DNA from: an uncultured Oscillibacter sp.
GTDB lineage: Bacteria > Bacillota > Clostridia > Oscillospirales > Oscillospiraceae
DNA length: 23,342 bases
Assembly: GCA_910585245.1 (NCBI GenBank)
Contig: CAJUCO010000039.1
Location: 1 to 23,342 of the forward strand
Direction of reading: 5' to 3'
Shown here: positions 14,154 through 22,238 of the stretch, piece by piece
Position numbering within the stretch: position 1 is the stretch's first letter
How the letters are laid out: every line of letters starts with the position of its first letter
The notes under the pieces: generated by a model
The model's database searches: none
Seen by the model: the letters and a program-made list of their open reading frames with translations, nothing else
Told to the model about the DNA's origin: nothing
Program-made: the position numbers and the translations under genes

Positions 14154-16673
14154 ATGGAACAATACAACGTCACCGGCATGAGCTGTGCCGCCTGCTCCGC
14201 CCGGGTGGAAAAAGCCGTGGGCAAGGTGCCGGGTGTCACCGCCTGCTCCGTCAGCCTTCTGACCAACTCCATGGGCGTGGAGGGCAGCGCTTCCGCCGCC
14301 GAGATCATTGCCGCTGTGGAGGATGCGGGCTACGGCGCGTCCCAAAAGGGCGCTGAAAAGTCCTCCGGCCCCGTCGCCAATCCCGAGGAGGCCCTGGCGG
14401 ACCACGAGACCCCCCTGCTGAAAAAGCGACTCTGGTCCTCCCTGATTTTCCTGGCGGTGCTCATGTACTTCTCCATGGGCCATATGATGTGGAGTTGGCC
14501 CGTCCCCCATTTCCTCCATGGAAACCACGTGGCCATGGGCCTTTTGCAGCTCCTTTTGACGGTGGCCGTTATGGTGATTAACCAGAAATTCTTCATCAGC
14601 GGCTTCAAGAGCCTCTGGCACCGGGCCCCGAATATGGACACCCTGGTGGCCCTGGGGGCCTCCGCCGCCTTTGTCTACAGCACCTATGCCCTCTTCGCCA
14701 TGACGGACGCCCAGGTCCGGGGAGACGCGGCGGCAGTAATGGACTGCATGATGGAGTTCTACTTCGAGTCCGCCGCCATGATCCTGGCTCTCATCACCGT
14801 GGGCAAGATGCTGGAGGCCCGCTCCAAGGGGAAGACCACCGACGCCCTGAAAAGCCTCATGAAGCTGGCCCCCAAAACCGCCGTGCTGGAGCGGGACGGG
14901 AACGAAATCACCGTCCCTATCGAGCAGGTCCAAAAGGACGATATCTTCCTGGTCCGCCCCGGTGAAAACATCCCGGTGGACGGCGTGGTGGTGGAAGGAA
15001 GCAGCGCAGTAAACGAGTCCGCCCTCACCGGGGAGAGCATCCCCGTGGACAAAGCCCCGGGAGACGGCGTCTCCGCCGCCACGGTGAACCAGTCCGGCTT
15101 CCTCAAGTGCCGGGCCACCCGGGTGGGGGAGGACACCACCCTCTCCCAGATCATCCAGATGGTCAGCGACGCGGCGGCCACCAAGGCCCCCATCGCCAAA
15201 ATCGCGGACCGGGTCTCCGGCGTCTTCGTCCCGGCGGTCATCGCCATCGCCCTGGTGACCACCCTGGTGTGGCTGCTGCTGGGGCAGTCCATCGGCTTCG
15301 CCCTGGCAAGGGGCATCTCCGTGCTGGTGATCTCCTGCCCCTGCGCCCTGGGGCTGGCCACGCCGGTGGCCATCATGGTGGGCAACGGTATGGGGGCGAA
15401 AAACGGCATTTTGTTCAAAACCGCCTCCTCTCTGGAGGCCGCCGGCCGGACGGAAATCGTGGCCCTGGACAAAACGGGCACCATCACCCAGGGAGAGCCC
15501 AAGGTGACGGATATCCTCCCGGCCCAGGGCCTGACGGAACGAGAGCTCCTCCGGTTGGCCAGGTCCCTGGAGCAAAAGAGCGAGCACCCCCTGGCAAAGG
15601 CCATTTTGCAAAAGGCGGAAGCGGAGGGTATCCCCGCAGACGAGGTCACGGATTTCCAGGCCCTGCCGGGAAACGGTCTCACCGCCCACCTGGGCGAAGC
15701 GGCCCTCAGCGGCGGGAATCTCGCCTTCATTCGCACCCAAACCACGGTTCCCCAGGATCTCCAGGCCCAGGCCGAGGCCCTGGCAGGCCAGGGCAAGACG
15801 CCCCTCTTTTTCAGCCGGGACGGAGCTCTCCTGGGCGTCATCGCCGTGGCGGACGTTATCAAGGAGGACAGTCCCCAGGCCGTGCGGGAGCTTCAAAATA
15901 TGGGCATCCGGGTGGTAATGCTCACCGGCGACAACCAGCGCACCGCCCAGGCTATCGGCCGTCAGGCCGGAGTGGACGAGGTGATCGCCGGAGTGTTGCC
16001 TGACGGAAAAGAAAACGTCATTCGGAGTCTCAAAGAACAGGGCAAGGTCGCCATGGTGGGAGACGGCATCAATGACGCCCCGGCCCTGACCCGGGCGGAT
16101 ATTGGCATTGCCATCGGCGCGGGGGCGGACGTGGCCATTGACGCGGCGGACGTGGTGCTGATGAAAAGCCGCCTCTCCGACGTGCCCGCCGCCATCCGGC
16201 TCAGCCGGGCCACCTTGCGGAACATCCACGAGAATTTGTTCTGGGCCTTCTTCTACAACACCATCGGCATCCCCCTGGCTGCGGGGCTCTTCATCCCCTT
16301 TGGCCTGACGCTGAACCCCATGTTCGGCGCGGCGGCCATGAGCCTCTCCAGCTTTTGCGTCGTCTCCAACGCCCTGCGGCTAAACCTGTTCCACCTGCGG
16401 GACGCGAAGAAGGATAAACCCCTGAAAACCAAACATCCCAAACATTTCAAGGAGGTAACAACTATGGAAAAGACCATGAACATTGAGGGCATGATGTGCA
16501 CCCACTGCGAGGCCCGTGTGAAAAAGGCCCTGGAGGCCCTGCCGGAAGTTCAGGCCGCCACCGTCAGCCATGAGAGCGGCACGGCGGTGGTGACCCTCTC
16601 TGCGCAGCTGCCGGAGGAAACCCTGAAAAAGGCCGTGGAGGACCAGGACTACAAGGTGCTGGCCATTCAGTAA
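14154..16673 (+). CDS. copA: Copper-exporting P1B-type ATPase, fused to a C-terminal CopZ-like domain
   Basis: An 839-residue Cu(I) exporter. In order: N-terminal metal-binding domain with GMSCAAC (Cys11, Cys14), membrane helices from about 95, actuator TGES (292-295), the transport motif CPC (395-397), phosphorylation site DKTGT (Asp439), SEHPL (476-480), GDGINDAP (636-643), and final helices with MSLSSFCVVSNALRLN (729-744). A normal CopA would end near residue 750. Here a charged linker (750-770) runs on into a complete second metal-binding domain (771-839) with GMMCTHCEARVKKAL (Cys782, Cys785). The linker DNA contains AAGGAGGT and an in-frame ATG, so the last 69 residues may also be made alone. 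AAGGAGGT also precedes the main ATG. It is regulated by the CsoR operators upstream and ends at a strong terminator. Confidence 0.96.
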   Translation: MEQYNVTGMSCAACSARVEKAVGKVPGVTACSVSLLTNSMGVEGSASAAEIIAAVEDAGYGASQKGAEKSSGPVANPEEALADHETPLLKKRLWSSLIFLAVLMYFSMGHMMWSWPVPHFLHGNHVAMGLLQLLLTVAVMVINQKFFISGFKSLWHRAPNMDTLVALGASAAFVYSTYALFAMTDAQVRGDAAAVMDCMMEFYFESAAMILALITVGKMLEARSKGKTTDALKSLMKLAPKTAVLERDGNEITVPIEQVQKDDIFLVRPGENIPVDGVVVEGSSAVNESALTGESIPVDKAPGDGVSAATVNQSGFLKCRATRVGEDTTLSQIIQMVSDAAATKAPIAKIADRVSGVFVPAVIAIALVTTLVWLLLGQSIGFALARGISVLVISCPCALGLATPVAIMVGNGMGAKNGILFKTASSLEAAGRTEIVALDKTGTITQGEPKVTDILPAQGLTERELLRLARSLEQKSEHPLAKAILQKAEAEGIPADEVTDFQALPGNGLTAHLGEAALSGGNLAFIRTQTTVPQDLQAQAEALAGQGKTPLFFSRDGALLGVIAVADVIKEDSPQAVRELQNMGIRVVMLTGDNQRTAQAIGRQAGVDEVIAGVLPDGKENVIRSLKEQGKVAMVGDGINDAPALTRADIGIAIGAGADVAIDAADVVLMKSRLSDVPAAIRLSRATLRNIHENLFWAFFYNTIGIPLAAGLFIPFGLTLNPMFGAAAMSLSSFCVVSNALRLNLFHLRDAKKDKPLKTKHPKHFKEVTTMEKTMNIEGMMCTHCEARVKKALEALPEVQAATVSHESGTAVVTLSAQLPEETLKKAVEDQDYKVLAIQ
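16464..16673 (+). CDS. copZ: Probable internally initiated CopZ-like copper chaperone, nested in copA
   Basis: Codon 771 of the copA frame is an ATG preceded by a perfect AAGGAGGT (16449-16456) with seven-base spacing, as good as any start in this window. Initiation there would give a 69-residue heavy-metal-associated protein, the usual size of bacterial CopZ, with GMMCTHC near its N-terminus and a complete beta-alpha-beta-beta-alpha-beta length. CopZ carries Cu(I) in the cytosol to CopA and can hand it to CsoR. There is no stop codon between copA and this start, so the domain also occurs fused. Sequence supports the site strongly; actual use as a start is inference. Confidence 0.6.
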   Translation: MEKTMNIEGMMCTHCEARVKKALEALPEVQAATVSHESGTAVVTLSAQLPEETLKKAVEDQDYKVLAIQ

Positions 16674-16678
16674 ACCGC

Positions 16679-16712
16679 AAAAAGCGGACCGCCTACCGGC
16701 GGCCCGCTTTTT
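16679..16712. terminator. Bidirectional terminator after copA
   Basis: AAAAAGCGG (16679-16687) pairs with CCGCTTTTT (16704-16712), and CCGCC (16689-16693) with GGCGG (16698-16702) around a four-base loop, with one mismatch. A/T runs on both sides serve copA and the convergent minus-strand gene. Confidence 0.92.
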
Positions 16713-16751
16713 CACGGTCTTTTCGCATACAGGGATAGGGGTTTCCCTTGT

Positions 16752-17327
16752 TTAGCCGGAGATGGCTTTCAGAACGTCGTGAACCTTCCCGAACAAAAGG
16801 GCTTCCGGCTTCTTCTGCCAGGAGTTGGTCCCCTCGTCCCAGCCCATAACGCCGGAGAGGTATTTTGCCCAGCTGGCGGCATCGCCTCTGCTGGAGGAGA
16901 AGCAGTCCGTATAGCCCATCGGATTTTCCCGAACCGGGGAGAGATATGCCCCGGTCCTCACGCGGTTTAAAGGCGTCATATCCAGGCTGCTGCCTTTGAC
17001 CCCGTAGCCCAGATACTCCTTGTCCGCCTCCTCCAGGACGCCGAACTCGCAGAGCTTGTCCAGGAAGGCCTGGTAGTCCAGCTTGGACATCCGCTTGGGG
17101 TCGAAGTGCTCTGCCAGATACTTCTTTTGCTCCCCGGTCAGCTTTACGGAGCTTCCGCTTTCCTTCACCCGCTCTGTGAAGCTGTCGTAAGCCTTGGCCG
17201 CCTCCTTCTGCTGCTCTGCCAGGGCCTTTTGAACGGCGTCCAAATACTCCGTCTTGACAAAGCCGTAATTCCCCTTCACTTCGATCCATTCCCTCTGAAA
17301 AATCCGGTTGCTTGCCCCTGAGATCAT
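16752..17327 (-). CDS. Hypothetical helical protein
   Basis: I do not recognise this 191-residue protein. It has no signal peptide or membrane helix. The first half is charged and helical (for example DAVQKALAEQQKEAAKAYDSF). A middle part reads LTGEQKKYLAEHFDPKRMSKLDYQAFLDKLCEFGVLEEADKEYLGYG, which has an EF-hand-like rhythm without a full calcium loop. The C-terminal part (about 115-191) is polar and ends in a short helix. A good GGAGG lies seven bases before the ATG, codon use resembles its neighbours, and it ends before a bidirectional terminator, so it is probably a real gene. It lies alone between terminators. Confidence 0.75.
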   Translation of the reverse strand: MISGASNRIFQREWIEVKGNYGFVKTEYLDAVQKALAEQQKEAAKAYDSFTERVKESGSSVKLTGEQKKYLAEHFDPKRMSKLDYQAFLDKLCEFGVLEEADKEYLGYGVKGSSLDMTPLNRVRTGAYLSPVRENPMGYTDCFSSSRGDAASWAKYLSGVMGWDEGTNSWQKKPEALLFGKVHDVLKAISG

Positions 17328-17442
17328 TGTCTTGCCTCCATTTCACAAATTCAATAGGTTTTGAACGCTCCACATATGAATCCGTTCAACAGAAGCGCCC
17401 CGGTCCCGATTCCCTTCACTGGAGATATCGGCCGGTTCCCGG

Positions 17443-17494
17443 AAAAAATAACATTCTTTGAGAGAAATTTTTATATCAATAAAACATCTCAAAG
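17443..17494 (-). terminator. AU-rich terminator after the phosphorylase gene
   Basis: On the minus strand CTTTGAGA and TCTCAAAG (17487-17494 and 17456-17463) enclose an inner TTTTAT/ATAAAA pairing. A run of six T follows at 17443-17448. It lies about 70 bases past the phosphorylase stop. The same 236-base gap (17328-17563) holds no other clear signal; the promoter of the hypothetical gene was not identified. Confidence 0.55.
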
Positions 17495-17563
17495 GAAGGC
17501 AATACAGCGCAACGGCAATTCCGCATTTTACGGACGCCTACAGGGAGGATCTCCCCTTTCCCA

Positions 17564-18343
17564 TTACCCGCGTTTCTCCGCGGCCCGGTCCGCCTCAATC
17601 TGGAGCTTCAGGGCCTCCACCGCCACCCGGACGGAGGTGCTGGTGTCCTCGCTCATCTTCTGGTCCAGGCCCGCGGCCTCCCGCTCCTGGTTCCACACCA
17701 CATGGAAGCAGCTGCCGCAACGGCAGCCCAGGGCGGCGGCCACTACGAAGAGAGCGGCGCTCTCCATCTCGCTGGCCTTCACCCCCAGGCGCTTCCAGCT
17801 CTCCCACTTCTGCTGGAGCTCGTAATACACTGGGGAGGCGGCGGGGTCGTGCTGGCCGTAGAAGCTGTCCTTGCACTGGACGATGCCGGTATGCAGGGGA
17901 TAGCCCAGGGCCTTGGTGGCCCGGACCAGGCAGTCCACAATGCCAAAGTCCGCCACGGCGGGGAACTCCAGGGGGGCGTATTCCAAGCTGGTGTGCTCAA
18001 ACCGGACGGCGCCGGTGGCCACCACGATATCCCCGGACTGGACGTTTACGTCAATGCCGCCGCAGGTTCCCGTGCGGATGAAGGTGTCCGCGCCGCATTT
18101 GTGAAGCTCCTCCATGGCGATGGAGGCGGAGGGCCCGCCGATACCGGTGGAGCAGGCCGTCACCTTCTCCCCTAGGAGGGTGCCGGTCCAGACGTTGTAC
18201 TCCCGGTTATAGGCCACCTGCTTGGCGTCGTCAAAGTACGCGGCGATGGCGGGGACCCGGCCGGGGTCGCCGGGAAGAATGCAGTAACGGCCGATGTCCC
18301 CGGCGGTGCAGGCAATGTGAAACATTTTATCGAGCTTTTGCAT
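17564..18343 (-). CDS. udp: Nucleoside phosphorylase, uridine phosphorylase type
   Basis: A 259-residue enzyme of the PNP/UDP family that cleaves a nucleoside with phosphate to base and ribose-1-phosphate in the cytosol. Key stretches are CILPGDPGRV (21-30, phosphate site), STGIGGPSASIAMEEL (65-80), FIRTGTCGG (88-96), APLEFPAVADF (123-133) and EMESAALF (192-199, ribose site). The APLEFPAVADF and KDSFYGQHDP segments resemble uridine phosphorylase more than purine phosphorylases. The start is ATG 18343: GAGGT (18351-18355) is seven bases before it, whereas a GTG at 18352 lies inside that site. It has its own promoter and so need not belong to the mutS2 unit upstream. The exact base specificity is not certain. 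Confidence 0.88.
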   Translation of the reverse strand: MQKLDKMFHIACTAGDIGRYCILPGDPGRVPAIAAYFDDAKQVAYNREYNVWTGTLLGEKVTACSTGIGGPSASIAMEELHKCGADTFIRTGTCGGIDVNVQSGDIVVATGAVRFEHTSLEYAPLEFPAVADFGIVDCLVRATKALGYPLHTGIVQCKDSFYGQHDPAASPVYYELQQKWESWKRLGVKASEMESAALFVVAAALGCRCGSCFHVVWNQEREAAGLDQKMSEDTSTSVRVAVEALKLQIEADRAAEKRG

Positions 18344-18377
18344 AATCGTCACCTCTATGTTGTGATATTGTAAAAAC

Positions 18378-18406
18378 AGTATAGCAAATTTTGGTCAACC
18401 TTGCAA
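18378..18406 (-). promoter_or_regulatory. Sigma-A promoter of the nucleoside phosphorylase gene
   Basis: On the minus strand, TTGCAA (18401-18406) and TATACT (18378-18383) are 17 bases apart, about 35 bases ahead of the ATG. Confidence 0.8.
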
Positions 18407-18424
18407 CAACCTGACGGGGAAATT

Positions 18425-18461
18425 TTTCAAGGGTCCACCCATTCCAGGCGGACCCTTGAAA
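18425..18461. terminator. Hairpin after mutS2
   Basis: The 12-base perfect arms TTTCAAGGGTCC (18425-18436) and GGACCCTTGAAA (18450-18461) lie 31 bases past the mutS2 stop and before the phosphorylase promoter. On the minus strand AAATTT follows, so the T-run is short. Confidence 0.6.
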
Positions 18462-18492
18462 GCCTTTTCATGACAGAATCACTTTATGAAAC

Positions 18493-20880
18493 TCATTTCA
18501 TCGTCACCACGGTGACCCCGGTCTCCCCCTCGCCGTAGACTCCCAGGCGGAAGCTCTTCACCGCCTTGCTCCGGCGGAGGATATCGTGGACGGCTTTCCG
18601 GAGGGCTCCGGTGCCCTTGCCGTGGATGATGGTGACGGTCTCCAGCTTGCCCATGACAGCGGCGGAGAGGAAGCCCTCCACCACGCTCTCCGCCTCCAGA
18701 GTCTCCATCCCCCGGATGTCCAGCTCCCGGCTGGCGGCGGCCCGGAGAGGCCGGGTTCCGCTGGAATGGACGGGGGTTTTCGGCTTCCGGGCGGCCCGCT
18801 CGTCGTCCTCGATGAGCCGGACCTCGGACGCCTGCGCCTTCATTTTCAACACCCCGGCCTTCAATTGCAGGGTGCCGTCCTTCCCCACAGAGATGACCTC
18901 GGCGGGCTGGCGCACGCCGGGGAACTCCACCAGGTCCCCTTTTTGGATGGGGCGGCTGGGCTTGGGGATGGGCTCGGGCCGGTCCTTTTCACTGCGGAGA
19001 CGCTCCTCCGCCTGGTGGAGCCCCGCCCGAATGGCGGTCTGGGCGTCGTTGATGTTCCGGGCGGAATCCGCTTGGGCCTGGAGGCGGCGAAGTTCCGCCA
19101 GATCGTTGAAGGTCTGGTCCGCGGCGGCTTTCGCATCCCGGAGGATGCGCTTGGCCTCCGCCTCCCCCCGGCTCCGGGCGTTCTCCTTGGCCCGCTCCAT
19201 CTGCTCCCGGAACTCCCGGGCCTTGCGGGCGTCCTCCTCCCGCTGGCGAAGGAGACGGTCAGACTCCGCGTCCCGTTTCTCCAGGGCCTGGCGTTTCGTC
19301 TCCAGCTGGGTCAGCACATCCTCAAACCGCACGCTGTCCCCGCTCATCTGGGTCTGGGCGGCGGTGATGACCTCCTCCGGCAGCCCCAGCCGCCGGGAGA
19401 TGGCGAAAGCGTTGGACTTGCCCGGAATCCCAATGAGAAGCCGGTAGGTGGGGCTGAGGGTTTCCACCTGAAATTCGCAGGAGGCGTTTTCCACCCCGGC
19501 GGTGGTCATGGCAAAGGTTTTCAGCTCCGCATAGTGGGTGGTGGCGGCAATCTTCGCCCCCTTGGCCCGGACGTGCTGAATGACGGCAATGGCCAGGGCC
19601 GCGCCCTCCACCGGGTCCGTGCCCGCCCCCAACTCGTCAAAGAGGATGAGGCTCTTCCCGTCCGCCTCTTTCAATATGCCCACGATGTTCGTCATGTGGG
19701 CGGAGAAGGTGGAGAGGCTCTGCTCAATGCTCTGCTCGTCGCCGATGTCCGCCAGCACCCGGTCATAGACCGCCACGGCGCTGCGGTCCGCCACGGGGAT
19801 ATGGAAGCCGCACTGGGTCATCAGAGTCAACAGGCCCAGGGTTTTTAAGGAGACGGTTTTTCCCCCGGTGTTGGGCCCGGTGATGACCAGGGTGTCAAAG
19901 GTCTCCCCCAGCTCCAGGTCAATAGGTACCGCCGTCTTGGGATTCAGCAGGGGGTGCCGCGCCTTCCGGAGTTTGACGGACCCATCCCGCCGGATCTCCG
20001 GCCGCACGGCGTCCATCTTGTAGCTCAGCTCCCCCCGGGCAAAGATCAGATCCAGATGCACCAGGGTGTCATAATCCCACTGGATGTCCTCCCGGTGGGC
20101 GGCGGCCTCGGCGGAGAGCTCCGCCAGGATGCGCTCGATCTCCTTTTGCTCCTTGGCCTCCAGCTCCACATATTCGTTGTTGGCCTGGACCACTCCCATA
20201 GGCTCCACGAACACCGTGGCCCCGGAGGAGGAGATGTCGTGAACCAATCCGGGGAGGTTCCCTTTCTGCTCCGCTTTTACCGGCACCACGAAGCGCCCAT
20301 CCCGCTGGGTAATAATGGTCTCTTGAAGCACCTTGGCATAGCTGGGGGAGGAGATGATTTTTTGGAGAATCTGGCGGCTTTTCGCCTGGGCCGCCCGCAT
20401 ATGGCGGCGGATGTCCGCCAGCTCCGGAGAGGCCGCGTCGGCAATGGTGTCCTCGTCGGGGATGCAACGCTTGATCTTCTCCTCCAAGAAGCGGTTGCCG
20501 TGAAGGGAGAGGAAGAGGTGGTCAATGGCGGTCTTCTCCCCCGCCTCGCCGTCCCAATACTCCCGGGCCCTCCGGGCGGCGGTGAGCAGGTCCGCAATGC
20601 GCAGCAGCTCCCGGGTGTTCAGGCTGCCGCCCCGGTCCGCCCGGTCCAGCGCCTCCCCCACGGGCCTTACGCCGGAGAAAGAGGGGGCCCCCCGGAGGCC
20701 GATCATCCACCGGGCGGCGTCGGTCTGGTCCAGAAGGCGCAGGACCTCCTCCACCTCCGTCTCCGGAGAGACCCGAAGGGCTCGCTCCTTGGCCTCGGCG
20801 CTGACGGCCGCGTCTGACAGCAGCTGCAAAACCCTGGGAAGCTCCAGAGTGCGCAGGGATTTTTCAAATAGTTCGCTCAT
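18493..20880 (-). CDS. mutS2: MutS2 endonuclease / ATPase
   Basis: A 795-residue MutS2, the MutS paralogue that acts in recombination control and, in Bacillus, in rescue of collided ribosomes. Residues 1-320 are the helical core and clamp. The ATPase carries Walker A GPNTGGKT (335-342), the STFSAHMTNI segment (390-399), Walker B LILFDELGAGTDP (411-423) and ATTHYAELK. A long charged coiled coil follows (about 515-610). The C-terminal Smr nuclease domain (about 720-795) has LDIRGM and HGKGTGALR. There is no N-terminal mismatch-binding domain, as expected for MutS2. The ATG overlaps the recO stop as ATGA, with AGGAGG eight bases upstream, so the two are coupled. Confidence 0.97.
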   Translation of the reverse strand: MSELFEKSLRTLELPRVLQLLSDAAVSAEAKERALRVSPETEVEEVLRLLDQTDAARWMIGLRGAPSFSGVRPVGEALDRADRGGSLNTRELLRIADLLTAARRAREYWDGEAGEKTAIDHLFLSLHGNRFLEEKIKRCIPDEDTIADAASPELADIRRHMRAAQAKSRQILQKIISSPSYAKVLQETIITQRDGRFVVPVKAEQKGNLPGLVHDISSSGATVFVEPMGVVQANNEYVELEAKEQKEIERILAELSAEAAAHREDIQWDYDTLVHLDLIFARGELSYKMDAVRPEIRRDGSVKLRKARHPLLNPKTAVPIDLELGETFDTLVITGPNTGGKTVSLKTLGLLTLMTQCGFHIPVADRSAVAVYDRVLADIGDEQSIEQSLSTFSAHMTNIVGILKEADGKSLILFDELGAGTDPVEGAALAIAVIQHVRAKGAKIAATTHYAELKTFAMTTAGVENASCEFQVETLSPTYRLLIGIPGKSNAFAISRRLGLPEEVITAAQTQMSGDSVRFEDVLTQLETKRQALEKRDAESDRLLRQREEDARKAREFREQMERAKENARSRGEAEAKRILRDAKAAADQTFNDLAELRRLQAQADSARNINDAQTAIRAGLHQAEERLRSEKDRPEPIPKPSRPIQKGDLVEFPGVRQPAEVISVGKDGTLQLKAGVLKMKAQASEVRLIEDDERAARKPKTPVHSSGTRPLRAAASRELDIRGMETLEAESVVEGFLSAAVMGKLETVTIIHGKGTGALRKAVHDILRRSKAVKSFRLGVYGEGETGVTVVTMK

Positions 20881-21692
20881 AGGGTTTCCTCCTGTAAAGG
20901 AAGTTTGCTTTTCCGTGAAGCCGGTTCAAAGGCCGGCGCGTTTAAGGGGGTCAGGCTTTTATAAAAGTCCAAGGTCCCAAAGCCCCGCTCCAGTTGGACC
21001 CGGAGAAAGGCCTCGGACACCGCCGTCAGGCGGCGCAAGGCCTCCTCCCCCAGGCGAAAGGAATAGAGCCGCTTGGGGTCTCCATAGACAATATGCCGCA
21101 AGGCGGCCAGAGAGTCCCGGCAAAGAGGCAGCCCTCCCCCCCCGCCGCAATCCCGGCAGCGGAGCACCCCCTGGACCGTGTCCAGCACCGGCTCCACCGG
21201 GTCTTCCCGGCCGCAGAGGGCACAGGCGTCCGCCAGGGGCTCATAGCCCGCAAGGCACAGCAGCCGCAGCTCAAAGGCGGGCTTCACCAAAGCAGGGGGC
21301 TTGTGTAAAGCGGAAAGGGCATACAGCCCATTGAGAAGGTGGCGCAACAGCTCCGGCGCGGGAACATCCTCCGGACAGACGGCCTCCGTCAGCTCCGCCA
21401 TATAGCAGCCCAAGGCCAGCTCCGGCAAGTCCCCCCGAAGCCCCCCAAAAAGCTCCAGGGTGGAAGCGTCGCTGGCATAGCGCCACTCCTTCCGCTGGTA
21501 CAAGGTCCACTCCGCGTAGGCCAGAGGCTGGGCCGCGGCGGCGAATTTGCAGTTTTTCCGTCGGGCCCCCCGGGCAATGACGGCGATCTTCCCCTGCTCC
21601 CAGGTCAGCAGCGTCAGGATCTTGTCCGTCTCCTTGGTCTCCGTCTCCCGGAGCACTACCCCCCGGTCCACACTATAGGGCGTTCCCGCCAC
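20877..21692 (-). CDS. recO: DNA repair protein RecO
   Basis: This 271-residue recombination mediator helps load RecA on SSB-coated single-stranded DNA with RecR/RecF. The N-terminus (about 1-80) fits the OB fold, with GVVLRETETKETDKILTLLT and GKIAVIARGARR typical of the family. A zinc site CALC (Cys157, Cys160) and CRDC (Cys179, Cys182) is complete. The start is GTG 21692, since AAAGGAGG lies nine bases before it and no nearer ATG fits the family start. It follows the small YqzL-like gene and overlaps mutS2. The gene order resembles Bacillus, where yqzL and recO follow era. Confidence 0.93.
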   Translation of the reverse strand: MAGTPYSVDRGVVLRETETKETDKILTLLTWEQGKIAVIARGARRKNCKFAAAAQPLAYAEWTLYQRKEWRYASDASTLELFGGLRGDLPELALGCYMAELTEAVCPEDVPAPELLRHLLNGLYALSALHKPPALVKPAFELRLLCLAGYEPLADACALCGREDPVEPVLDTVQGVLRCRDCGGGGGLPLCRDSLAALRHIVYGDPKRLYSFRLGEEALRRLTAVSEAFLRVQLERGFGTLDFYKSLTPLNAPAFEPASRKSKLPLQEETL

Positions 21693-21736
21693 GGCGGTCC
21701 CCCTCCTTTATGTACGGGGAGTCATATTCTCCCCGA

Positions 21737-21850
21737 TTATGACAAATAGTTGTTCTCTTTGTCCGCAATCGACCGATACAGCATATAGGCCAGGGGCTCG
21801 CCGGTAAGGCAGAACAGCTCCCACAGGGGCGCGGGTTCCATGTTGTCCAT
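21737..21850 (-). CDS. yqzL: YqzL-like small protein
   Basis: A 37-residue open frame with AAAGGAGG (21859-21866) eight bases before its ATG. The protein contains LWELFCLTGEPLAYMLYRSI, close to the short YqzL family found between era and recO in Firmicutes, whose hallmark is a Trp-x-x-Phe-x-x-TG-x-x-x-x-Y-L/M pattern. Its function is unknown in any species I know of. It lies 44 bases before recO on the same strand, where the family is expected. A longer overlapping frame (21708-21920) lacks a binding site and family similarity and was set aside. Confidence comes from motif, binding site and position together. Confidence 0.8.
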   Translation of the reverse strand: MDNMEPAPLWELFCLTGEPLAYMLYRSIADKENNYLS

Positions 21851-21866
21851 AGGAAAAACCTCCTTT

Positions 21867-22238
21867 TGCAGACATCGTGAATCCGATGGAACGCCCGCAA
21901 ATTTGCGGGTTTTCCATCATCCGGCGTATCCCCGTCCGTGCGGAGCCTACGCTTTTTTACGATGAAGCGCGAAACAAGGCCACGAATCCGTCCCCCAGCG
22001 GCGGCGGACCACCGCCGGGTTCCACGGACACGCTTGAACTTGTTTGCCTTAGTCTGCGAATGAGGTCGAAAAACATACGTGGAAAGTTCCGGTCAATCTG
22101 GAAGCGCAACATTTTGGTTTTTAAAATGGCTGTAATACCGGCCCTTTTCCGCCGTGAATTTTAAAATGCAGCCGTCCACGTCCGTCAAGCCCAACCGGCC
22201 ATGCCGCCGGGGGCTTTCTTCCGGTACTCCGCATTTTC
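21867..22238. other. 372-base gap between era and the yqzL-like gene
   Basis: No supported gene was found. A perfect palindrome, CCCGCAAATTTGCGGG (21894-21909), lies in the leader of the yqzL-like gene and is followed by TTTT on the plus strand. A GCGTA/TACGC stem (about 21926-21954) is followed by six T, also on the plus strand. TTTTAAAATG is repeated directly at 22119 and 22159. No convincing minus-strand promoter for yqzL-recO-mutS2 was found, though one may be present. Confidence 0.5.
22187..22216. terminator. Hairpin after era
   Basis: AAGCCC (22187-22192) pairs with GGGCTT (22211-22216), and CCGGC (22195-22199) with GCCGG (22206-22210), with a two-base bulge. It lies 23 bases past the era stop. 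The minus-strand tail has no T-run, so it may only slow or protect the era transcript. Confidence 0.45.

Noticed and set aside
13959..16229. 756-residue minus-strand open frame over copA
   Set aside because: Antisense to a complete copA; composition is Gly/His/Asp-rich as expected from a GC-rich shadow.
21708..21920. 70-residue open frame overlapping the yqzL-like gene
   Set aside because: No binding site and no family pattern, whereas the 37-residue frame has both.
21877..22164. 95-residue plus-strand open frame in the era-yqzL gap
   Set aside because: No binding site, Arg/Pro-rich composition, and it runs through terminator-like hairpins.
21867..22238. 6S RNA, tmRNA, SRP RNA or RNase P RNA in the era-yqzL gap
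   Set aside because: None of their conserved cores can be read on either strand.
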